Assembly: GCA_964619815.1 (NCBI GenBank)
Contig: CAZUGK010000081.1
Span: 1 to 18,055 of the forward strand
Reading direction: 5' to 3'
DNA: 18,055 bases
Source of the DNA: BRH-c25 sp964619815
Lineage (GTDB): Bacteria; Bacillota; Clostridia; Lutisporales; Lutisporaceae
The notes below the pieces were generated by a model. It searched no databases. It saw only the letters and a list, made by a program, of their open reading frames with translations, and was not told the origin of the DNA. Both the position numbers and the translations under genes were made by a program. Shown piece by piece: positions 1 to 6,736 of this stretch. Within the stretch, counting starts at the first letter, position 1, and every line of letters starts with the position of its first letter.

Positions 1-170
1 TTCTTTGCCACTTTTCTGATAATTTCCAATATTGCATTCCTATCACTAAATTGTTCCAACCCAAGCACACCGACAGGTACCTTCGCTTCCTTCCAATTTT
101 CAAGCATAGCCATAAATACCTGCTTGGCTGCTGTACCGCTTATTGTCGAATTCTCTGCCGCTTCAAGCAT
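1..170 (-). CDS. GatB/YqeY-like domain protein, partial (runs off the left edge)
   Basis: 56 codons are visible from an ATG at 170-168, and the frame stays open to the window edge. The residues resemble the C-terminal YqeY-like domain of GatB, the tRNA-binding tail of the Asp/Glu-tRNA amidotransferase: an NSTISGTAAKQVF block (7-19) matches the family's 'GTISGKIAKEVF', and GLEQFSD (37-43) matches 'GLxQISD'. The start lies one base after the ligA stop, with AAAGG five bases upstream, so translation is probably coupled to ligA. Full GatB has about 300 residues of catalytic cradle before this domain and none are present here. In many clostridia gatCAB follows ligA, so this could be a stand-alone domain protein or a relic. 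The family call rests on pattern recognition over a short stretch. Confidence 0.55.
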   Translation of the reverse strand, partial: MLEAAENSTISGTAAKQVFMAMLENWKEAKVPVGVLGLEQFSDRNAILEIIRKVAK

Positions 171-171
171 T

Positions 172-2184
172 TTACCTTTGTCTGTCTTCCAATGCCCAGT
201 CCTTGAACGTTTCCTCATCAATTACAGCCACTCCAAGCTCATTTGCCTTTAAAAGCTTAGAGCCTGCATCTTCTCCCGCCAGTACATAATCCGTCTTCTT
301 GCTTACACTGCCGGATACCTTACCGCCAAAGCTCTCTATTATTTCCTTGGCCTGGTCTCTCGTGTAGTTTTCCAGGGCACCGGTGAGAACGAAGGTCTTT
401 CCGCTGAAGTGCTCATTTGCCTTGATTTCCTTTTTTGTACCCTTTGTATTCACACCATACTCCTGAAGCTTCCTTATGAGAATAAGATTCTGCTCCTGCC
501 TGAAAAAGGTTATAATGCTCTCAGCCATTTTTTCTCCGATTTCCGGTATACAGATAAGCTTATCATAGTCCGCTGCAAACATGGCATCAATACTTTCGAA
601 CTCATTGGCAAGAACCTGTGATGCCCTTTGCCCTATCATTCTTATTCCCAGGGCAAAAATAAGCCTGTTCAGCGTATTGGCTTTGGAGGCTTCAATAGCA
701 TCCAAAAGGTTCTGCACTGATTTTTCTCCCATTCTGTCAAGCTCCACAAGCTCTTCCTTGTGATTCTTCAAGAGATATATATCAGAAGCATCCTTTATGA
801 AGCCTTCATCCATAAGCAAAGTCATGATCTGAGGCCCAAGCCCCTCTATATTCATTGCATCCCTTGATACGAAATGGAACAAAGCTCTCTTAAGCTGTGC
901 AGGGCATGAAATATTTGTACATTTAGTCACAGCCTCTCCCTGTTCCCTTATGGTTTCCGACTGGCAGACAGGACACCTTCCGGGCATTTCAAAGGGCCGC
1001 TCTTCTCCTGTCCTATCCTCCTTAACAACCTCAACAACTTCGGGAATTACATCCCCAGCCTTTTTTATAATTACAGTGTCGCCAATTCTTATATCCTTTT
1101 CCTTTATATAGTCCTCATTATGCAAGGTGGCTCTGCTGATAACAGATCCCGCAAGCCTTACAGGAGTGAGCTCCGCAGTAGGAGTAAGCGCTCCTGTTCT
1201 TCCTACCTGGACTATTATATCCTTAACCTTGGTTTTCTTGGTTTCAGGGGGGAATTTATATGCTGCCGCCCACCTTGGGGTTTTTGTCGTATATCCAAGG
1301 CTCTCCCTCTGCTTTAAGTTATTTACCTTTATTACCAGGCCGTCAATCTCAAAAGGCAGTTCCCCTCTTTTGTCAGCCCAATAGCTGATTTTTTCTATTA
1401 TTTCTTCGCTGCTCCTGTGCACGCTTATGAAGGGACTTACCTTGAAGCCTAGCTTCTTCAGATATTCAAAGGTTTCCACATGTGTATCAAATAACTTGTC
1501 CTCTATGCTCTCAAGATTAAATACGAATATATCCAGCGGCCTTGCTGCAGTTACTTTGGTATCCAGCTGCCTCAATGAACCGGCAGCAGCATTCCTCGGG
1601 TTTGCAAACAAAGGCTCCTCCTGCTCCTCACGCTTTGCATTGAGCTCTTCAAAAGCTTTCTTGGGCAGGTAGACTTCTCCCCTGACTTCCAGGTCAACTT
1701 CCTCGCTTAGCATAAGTGGAATCGATTTCACCGTCCTAAGATTGGCGGTTATGTCTTCACCTTTTATGCCGTCACCTCTTGTAGCTCCTTGAACAAAACG
1801 TCCATCCTCATAGTTCAGAACTACCGTAAGTCCGTCTATCTTTAGTTCAAGTACATATTCCACGTCATCGCCGACAGCTTTTCTTACCCTTAAATCAAAA
1901 TCCCTTATGTCGTTTTCATTAAATACATTGCCAAGACTCAGCTTTGGAGTTCTGTGCACCACCTCGTTAAACCCCTGAAGCACTTCTCCTCCAACCCTCT
2001 GTGTTGGTGAGTCAGGCCGCTTCAGAGCCGGATATGCCTTTTCCATTTCCATAAGCTCTTTCATAAGCATATCAAATTCATAATCGCTGATTTCCGGATT
2101 ATCCAGCACATAATAGTTGTAGCTGTGCTTATTTATAAGCTTTATCAGCTCATCCATCTTTTTCTCCAGCTTATCTATACTCAA
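172..2184 (-). CDS. ligA: NAD-dependent DNA ligase LigA
   Basis: Seals nicks in duplex DNA during replication and repair, using NAD+ to adenylate its active-site lysine. The 670 residues are the full family length. Visible parts are the N-terminal Ia domain with the YYVLDNPEISDYEFD block (24-38), the adenylation motif KIDG with Lys115, an OB-fold region after about 315, a four-cysteine zinc finger (C404, C407, C422, C427), helix-hairpin-helix repeats (about 440-580) and a C-terminal BRCT domain (about 592-670). The start is TTG: GGAGG (2192-2196) sits 7 nt upstream and the next in-frame ATG is codon 10, so TTG is the better choice. It lies 16 nt after pcrA and is cotranscribed with it. Confidence 0.98.
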   Translation of the reverse strand: MSIDKLEKKMDELIKLINKHSYNYYVLDNPEISDYEFDMLMKELMEMEKAYPALKRPDSPTQRVGGEVLQGFNEVVHRTPKLSLGNVFNENDIRDFDLRVRKAVGDDVEYVLELKIDGLTVVLNYEDGRFVQGATRGDGIKGEDITANLRTVKSIPLMLSEEVDLEVRGEVYLPKKAFEELNAKREEQEEPLFANPRNAAAGSLRQLDTKVTAARPLDIFVFNLESIEDKLFDTHVETFEYLKKLGFKVSPFISVHRSSEEIIEKISYWADKRGELPFEIDGLVIKVNNLKQRESLGYTTKTPRWAAAYKFPPETKKTKVKDIIVQVGRTGALTPTAELTPVRLAGSVISRATLHNEDYIKEKDIRIGDTVIIKKAGDVIPEVVEVVKEDRTGEERPFEMPGRCPVCQSETIREQGEAVTKCTNISCPAQLKRALFHFVSRDAMNIEGLGPQIMTLLMDEGFIKDASDIYLLKNHKEELVELDRMGEKSVQNLLDAIEASKANTLNRLIFALGIRMIGQRASQVLANEFESIDAMFAADYDKLICIPEIGEKMAESIITFFRQEQNLILIRKLQEYGVNTKGTKKEIKANEHFSGKTFVLTGALENYTRDQAKEIIESFGGKVSGSVSKKTDYVLAGEDAGSKLLKANELGVAVIDEETFKDWALEDRQR

Positions 2185-2200
2185 TCAGACTCCTCCCTTC

Positions 2201-4132
2201 TTATACTTTAACTATCAGATCCTTCGGAATCTCCCTTACAAATTGCGAAACTGTATTGTAGGTAGTATTTCCAAACAATGTGCGCTCAAATGCAGCTGTC
2301 AGATAAAGCCTCTGCTCCGCACGGGTTATCCCTACATACATCAGCCGTCTTTCCTCTTCCATCTGCTTTTCCTCGAAGTATGACCGCTGACTCGGAAATA
2401 CTCCTTCTTCCATCCCTGATATAAATACAAAGGGGTATTCAAGTCCCTTTGCACTGTGCAAAGTCATCATTATCAAAGCGGATTTTCCGTCTTCCACAGT
2501 ATCTATATCGGCCATAAGAGCCATTTGCTCAAGGAAGTCAGGCAATGTGGCATTTTCATTCTTTGCTTCAAACTCAAGGGTTGCAGATAAAAGCTCCTTG
2601 ATATTTTCCGCTCTGGTCTGGGATTCTTCGTCTCCATCCTTTTCAAGCTCATCCAGATNNNNNNNNNNTGTGCGTTCCAGCACTTCTTTCACAAGCCTGG
2701 ATACTCTCTCAGTTTCCGCTATTCCCATGAGATCGCTCATAATTTTTACGAATTCCTTGATTCCCTTCCTGGCTTTTGTACCTACCCCGGCAATGCTGTC
2801 AACCTCCAGAAGAGCACCGAACAGTGAATCACCCGTAATTCTGGCGTATTCGGTTATGGCATCCAGGGTTGTGTTTCCAATGCCTCTCTTGGGAATATTT
2901 ATTATCCTTTTCAAGCTCAGATCCTCATCCGGATTTTGTATGACTCTCAGGTATGCGATTATGTCCTTTACTTCCTTCCTGTCATAGAACTTGAAGCCTC
3001 CGACAATCCTGTAGGGTATCCCGTGAGACATGCAGGCTTCCTCAAGTACACGAGACTGTGCATTAGTGCGGTATAATATCGCAAAATCCCCTAGTTCCCT
3101 GTTTTCCTGAGCCACCAATCTTTCAACCTCATCCATGATGAAATTTGCCTCTCCCCATTCATCCATGGCATTGTGAAACACTATGGAGCGGCCTTCACCG
3201 TTTTCTGTCCACAGCTTCTTGTTCTTTCTTGCAAAATTATTCCTTATAACTGAATTTGCTGCATCCAATATTACCTGTGTCGAACGGTAGTTCTGCTCCA
3301 GCTTTACAACCTTGGCCCCTGGGAAGTCCTTCTCAAAGTTAAGGATATTCCCAATATCCGCTCCGCGCCATGAATAGATCGACTGGTCGTCGTCTCCTAC
3401 GACACATAGGTTCTTATGTTGCTTTGCCAGAAGCCTGATAAGCGTATATTGGCTGAAGTTGGTATCCTGGTACTCGTCCACCATTATATATTTGAACTTA
3501 TTCTGGTAGTACTGCAGTATATCAGGATTCAACTCAAAGAGCTCCACAGTCCTATATAATATATCGTCAAAATCCATTGCGTTATTCTTCTGCAGCTTCT
3601 TCTGATACAGCTTGTATATATCCGCAAGCTTTCGCTTCCTCATGTCATGCATGTTCCTGTCATGGTATTTATCAGGAGTCAGCAGCATATCCTTTGCATT
3701 GGAAATTTCAGCAGATACAGCCCTGAAGGGGAAATTCTTCTCATTGAGGTTCAGCTCCTTCAGACACTCCTTCACAAGAGCCTCCTGATCCTTTGTATCA
3801 TATATGACAAAGTTTTTCTTATAATCTCTGAGACTTTCTACATTCTTTCTCAATATCCTCGCACAGGCCGAATGAAAGGTAGAAATCCACATATTTTCAC
3901 TGCAGCCTATAAGGCTCTGCACCCTTTCCTTCATTTCCTTTGCAGCCTTGTTGGTGAAGGTTATCGCAAGTATATTTGAGGGGTATACGCTTTTTTCCTC
4001 AATCAAATAAGCGATCCTGTAGGTAAGCACCCTTGTCTTCCCACTGCCGGCCCCTGCAAGTATCAGAACAGGACCTTCAGTCTGAAGCACTGCTTCTCTT
4101 TGCTCTTTGTTCAGCTTCTCAATATAATCCAT
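2201..4132 (-). CDS. pcrA: ATP-dependent DNA helicase PcrA/UvrD, lacking the C-terminal Tudor-like extension
   Basis: Superfamily 1A 3'-5' DNA helicase for repair and for clearing proteins from DNA. It has Walker A AGAGSGKT (26-33), motif Ia ITFTNKAAKEM (57-67), VDEYQDT (218-224), VVGDDDQSIYSWRGA (244-258), the QNYRS block (280-284), TLHSAKGLE (557-565) and motif VI VGITRA (600-605). A longer reading from TTG at 4144 is possible, but those bases contain the GGAGG (4138-4142) that lies 5 nt before ATG 4132, so ATG is the start. Ten N (2659-2668) replace about four residues after ERT (486-488), where relatives have TGY; the frame resumes correctly. The protein is 643 residues against about 720-740 usually. 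It stops just after motif VI, and ligA begins 16 nt later, so the tail is truly absent. Confidence 0.95.
   Translation of the reverse strand: MDYIEKLNKEQREAVLQTEGPVLILAGAGSGKTRVLTYRIAYLIEEKSVYPSNILAITFTNKAAKEMKERVQSLIGCSENMWISTFHSACARILRKNVESLRDYKKNFVIYDTKDQEALVKECLKELNLNEKNFPFRAVSAEISNAKDMLLTPDKYHDRNMHDMRKRKLADIYKLYQKKLQKNNAMDFDDILYRTVELFELNPDILQYYQNKFKYIMVDEYQDTNFSQYTLIRLLAKQHKNLCVVGDDDQSIYSWRGADIGNILNFEKDFPGAKVVKLEQNYRSTQVILDAANSVIRNNFARKNKKLWTENGEGRSIVFHNAMDEWGEANFIMDEVERLVAQENRELGDFAILYRTNAQSRVLEEACMSHGIPYRIVGGFKFYDRKEVKDIIAYLRVIQNPDEDLSLKRIINIPKRGIGNTTLDAITEYARITGDSLFGALLEVDSIAGVGTKARKGIKEFVKIMSDLMGIAETERVSRLVKEVLERTXXXXLDELEKDGDEESQTRAENIKELLSATLEFEAKNENATLPDFLEQMALMADIDTVEDGKSALIMMTLHSAKGLEYPFVFISGMEEGVFPSQRSYFEEKQMEEERRLMYVGITRAEQRLYLTAAFERTLFGNTTYNTVSQFVREIPKDLIVKV
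2659..2668. other. Assembly gap (10 N) inside pcrA
   Basis: Ten undetermined bases fall where PcrA homologues have a conserved TGY motif. Coding continues in the same frame with recognisable helicase sequence on both sides, so the true gap length is probably 10 or differs from it by a multiple of three. The gene should not be called a pseudogene on this account. Confidence 0.99.
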
Positions 4133-4164
4133 TGGTACCTCCAAAATTCTTTTGCTATGTATAT

Positions 4165-4193
4165 ATTATAAAACATCCTTCCCATTATGAGAA
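4165..4193 (-). promoter_or_regulatory. Sigma-A-type promoter of pcrA-ligA
   Basis: On the minus strand a perfect TATAAT (-10, 4165-4170) follows TTCTCA (-35, 4188-4193, four of six consensus bases) with a 17-base spacer. It lies about 30 nt before the pcrA start codon. It is the only good promoter between the terminators upstream and pcrA, and its -35 abuts the T-tract of the nearer terminator. Confidence 0.7.
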
Positions 4194-4194
4194 T

Positions 4195-4237
4195 AAAAAA
4201 AGACAAGTATTTGAAAACTCATCAATTAATACTTGTC
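4195..4237 (-). terminator. Distal rho-independent terminator after the PucR-family gene
   Basis: Perfect 10-bp arms GACAAGTATT (4202-4211) and AATACTTGTC (4228-4237) flank a 16-nt loop. On the minus strand they are followed by a run of seven T. It is the second of two hairpins met by transcription leaving the PucR-family gene and should shield the pcrA promoter from read-through. Confidence 0.75.
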
Positions 4238-4254
4238 CTTCCAAGACTCCCCCA

Positions 4255-4301
4255 TAGAAAAACCTTCTGCTATCATGCATCTTACATAGTAACAGAAGGT
4301 T
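4255..4301 (-). terminator. Proximal rho-independent terminator of the PucR-family gene
   Basis: Arms AACCTTCTG (4261-4269) and CAGAAGGTT (4293-4301) pair perfectly, and the stem can extend inward through seven further pairs including G-U wobbles. A T-rich tract (TTTTTCT) follows on the minus strand. It starts about 40 nt after the stop codon of the PucR-family gene. Confidence 0.8.
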
Positions 4302-4343
4302 AATAATATGCGAATAACCGTCTAAACGTCGTGCAAGGGAAAC

Positions 4344-5516
4344 CTACTCTTTCTTGAACATTGTGTGCAACTTGTATATCAAATTTATATCTTCATAAAA
4401 CTGTATATTATTATTCCCTACACCCAATAATTCTCTTATCTTTGATATTCTGTATCTCACCGTATTGCTATGCTGATACAGTTCATTAGCTGTATTTTTC
4501 ATATCTCCATCGTTTTTAACAAAGCAGATTAATGTCTCAAGAAGATTTACACTATTTTTTTTATCATACTCAACAATAGGCTTAATGAAGCTCTCATATA
4601 ATTCGATCAGGAAATCCTTGTCTTCAACCTTCATAAGCAGCTTATATATTCCTATGTCTTCATAATTTACAATTTTCTTATCAAGCTTATTACAGATATC
4701 ACAAGCCATAATGGCATTTTCTATAGCCTTTTTGATATTATGAAGTCCATTATATGGTCCGCTTATTCCCATGCAATAATCCAGCTTAAATATATCGATA
4801 ATTTCTATAATTTCATTTTTTAGAGTTTCTACAAGGGGGTCTTTGAACTTTTTTGATTGTAAAGAAAAGACAATTATCTTATTATAATATTTTACACAAT
4901 AGAATGATTGATTGTTATTTATTTTCCTTACTAAATAATCTGCATTAATAACCTTTTCGTCTTCTGACAATTTAATGCAAAATACCATAATATTATTTTT
5001 AAAGCCTGAATATAGCGAATAGGCCATTTTTTTAAGTTCATCCGCTTTATAATTGCCCGATAGAATTTGATCTAGAAGCTCTACCACTGCCTGTTGATTG
5101 TATTGTCCATACACAGCCCTCATTATATCACTTATCATGCTTGCATAGGCTGTTTGCCTTGTAACTGCTATAATAGGATAGTCATTTTCATTGGCATAGT
5201 CTATAACTTCCTGAGGAATATCTTTTATATACCTTATAACAATGCAAATGCCGCTTGAATTAAACTGATTGTATAGCTTTATTGTTTCAAGCATGCTCTC
5301 AGGGCTGTCTTTAATTGCATAAAAGCTGGAAATCAGAAAATCTCCGTCCATAAAAAGAAGGTTATTCCTACCTGCAATATCAACATCTAAAGGAAACTCC
5401 GGGCACTCTGCTACACTTACTCTATAAATCCTTCGGCTTAATCCCTTGCTTCCGGCAACAACCCTAGCCGTACTGAAGGATGGCAATTTGATTGCATCTT
5501 CAACAGTAATAAACAT
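4344..5516 (-). CDS. PucR-family transcriptional regulator
   Basis: A 390-residue cytoplasmic DNA-binding regulator. Residues about 5-125 match the PucR N-terminal sensor domain (FITVEDAIKLPSF start, AxSRRIYRVSVAE-type block at 25-37, TRQTAYASMISDI at 119-131). Residues about 170-290 look like the CdaR GGDEF-like middle domain. Residues about 323-385 are the C-terminal PucR-type helix-turn-helix, with DMKNTANELYQHSNTVRYRISKI (338-360) as its core. The ATG at 5516 is preceded by a G-rich ribosome binding site. It lies just downstream of the transport/DUF1177/DUF917 operon but has its own promoter and sits after that operon's terminator. Members of this family respond to substrates of nearby catabolic genes, so this is the probable local regulator. 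Activator or repressor cannot be decided from sequence. Confidence 0.92.
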   Translation of the reverse strand: MFITVEDAIKLPSFSTARVVAGSKGLSRRIYRVSVAECPEFPLDVDIAGRNNLLFMDGDFLISSFYAIKDSPESMLETIKLYNQFNSSGICIVIRYIKDIPQEVIDYANENDYPIIAVTRQTAYASMISDIMRAVYGQYNQQAVVELLDQILSGNYKADELKKMAYSLYSGFKNNIMVFCIKLSEDEKVINADYLVRKINNNQSFYCVKYYNKIIVFSLQSKKFKDPLVETLKNEIIEIIDIFKLDYCMGISGPYNGLHNIKKAIENAIMACDICNKLDKKIVNYEDIGIYKLLMKVEDKDFLIELYESFIKPIVEYDKKNSVNLLETLICFVKNDGDMKNTANELYQHSNTVRYRISKIRELLGVGNNNIQFYEDINLIYKLHTMFKKE

Positions 5517-5542
5517 AACCTTATCCCCCTGGTCATACTGAG

Positions 5543-5580
5543 TATAATATATTATATTATCACAAATGACACTGAGACAA
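5543..5580 (-). promoter_or_regulatory. Promoter of the PucR-family gene with a palindrome at the -10
   Basis: On the minus strand TTGTCT (-35, 5575-5580) and a perfect TATAAT (-10, 5551-5556) are separated by 18 bases. A 14-bp perfect palindrome, TATAATATATTATA (5543-5556), covers the -10 and the bases just after it. This could be an autoregulatory operator, though A+T-rich palindromes also arise by chance in DNA of this composition. Confidence 0.55.
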
Positions 5581-5621
5581 AAGCAAAATTAAGGCAGCCG
5601 GGACTACCGGCAACCTTAATT
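5578..5621 (-). terminator. Rho-independent terminator of the transport/DUF1177/DUF917 operon
   Basis: Arms at 5587-5601 and 5607-5621 form a 15-position stem with one mismatch and one wobble and a 5-nt loop. The G+C-rich core is GCCGG/CCGGC. On the minus strand it is followed by TTGCTTTT. It begins 14 nt after the DUF917 stop codon and separates that operon from the PucR-family gene. Confidence 0.85.
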
Positions 5622-5635
5622 CTGCTTGATCATTT

Positions 5636-6736
5636 CTATTTAAAGGGGGACAACCAATCTGTATCAAATCCAAAGCTTCTAGGTCCAAATACCTCCAAGC
5701 CTCTTTCTGTTGTCCACTCTGTTGGAGCGGGCAATGCATAAATTACAACATTCATGCCCTCATTAAAATGTGGGTTTAATATAGGTTCTCGACTTTCCAT
5801 ATCCATTGCACAGATCAGATCCGGCACAGTTGCATCAAATTTACCGTCTCTCCAGGCAATGATATTTTCATTTTTATACCACATTTTGTATTCATGACCT
5901 TTATATTCATCTTCACCCTTTATTATAACCTCTCCGATGGTGAAGCCTTTAACAGTGTCCCATTCATTTTTTACAACCCTGCCGCTAAACAGTTTTACTC
6001 CATCACCGGCTTTTATAACTGCATCTGCTACATTGTAGCCTTCTATCTTTGCCGAGTTGAAGGCCTTTCCTATTTTCCATGCATAAGATATAGCTCCTCT
6101 GATTACAGAGTTTTTTATAACAGCAGCTGTATTTATATGGTCAACAACAGCTATTGTGTTTTTGCTTACTACAGCCATTGCTCTGACTAAATCTTCAGCC
6201 CTGCTGTCATCTACTACATCAGTTATTATGGCAGATTCACCAAAATTATTCACTAATGAAACAGGCTGTATGGGAATATTGTTCAGGTAATATGTGCTGT
6301 GCTGCAGCTCCGGCACTGATCTTCCTGCCGGGTCGCCATCTACTATATACTTTCCTGATTCAGCCGCTACTTGAAAGGCTGCAGCTGTATTTCCTCCACC
6401 CAGTTCAGTAGATATAACTGCCTTTATTTCCTTTCCTAAGTGTTTTTCCATCTGCCTTAATGCTACTACATGCGGGGACTCCTGCAGCAGAGGGAGCCTT
6501 CCATATTTTTTCCTTTCTTCCTCTGTTTCAGGTGATATAGCTCCGCAAGAATAAGGAGTAGCTATCAGATCATCGTCCTTTAATTCATCAAAGTCTGCTA
6601 ATATAAACTCTTTGCCAGCTTCTACCGCACTGTATACCTTTTGCAACCCGTTTTCCAGGCTGCCTCCTCCTCCGGTTCCTAAAATAGTACAACCATATAA
6701 TATATCAAATAAATCTTTTTTATTAAGCTTTAACAT
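5636..6736 (-). CDS. DUF917 / S-methyl-thiohydantoin desulfurase-like protein
   Basis: The 366-residue product matches the DUF917 family (S-Me-THD in Pfam naming) over its whole length. The N-terminal signature LYGCTILGTGGGGSLENG (13-30) is clear, followed by the family's PYSCGAISPETEEE-type segment and a C-terminal half around GEVIIKGED and CAMDMESREPI. The family is poorly characterised and is linked to hydantoin-like compounds by name and by gene neighbours; the reaction here is not known. A longer reading from 6754 exists, but GAGGAGGAG (6741-6749) precedes ATG 6736, making that the start. It overlaps the DUF1177-AroM gene by 14 nt, so the two are translationally coupled and probably act on the same compound. 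No signal peptide is visible, suggesting a cytoplasmic location. Confidence 0.88.
   Translation of the reverse strand: MLKLNKKDLFDILYGCTILGTGGGGSLENGLQKVYSAVEAGKEFILADFDELKDDDLIATPYSCGAISPETEEERKKYGRLPLLQESPHVVALRQMEKHLGKEIKAVISTELGGGNTAAAFQVAAESGKYIVDGDPAGRSVPELQHSTYYLNNIPIQPVSLVNNFGESAIITDVVDDSRAEDLVRAMAVVSKNTIAVVDHINTAAVIKNSVIRGAISYAWKIGKAFNSAKIEGYNVADAVIKAGDGVKLFSGRVVKNEWDTVKGFTIGEVIIKGEDEYKGHEYKMWYKNENIIAWRDGKFDATVPDLICAMDMESREPILNPHFNEGMNVVIYALPAPTEWTTERGLEVFGPRSFGFDTDWLSPFK

Noticed and set aside
4133..4144. Alternative TTG start for pcrA four codons upstream
   Set aside because: Those bases contain the GGAGG ribosome binding site of ATG 4132. The same reasoning moved the starts of the first permease gene (12081) and of the DUF917 gene (6736).
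4195..4301. The two hairpins after the PucR-family gene read as a repeat pair or riboswitch
   Set aside because: The two stems have unrelated sequences and each ends in a T-run, so two ordinary terminators explain them.
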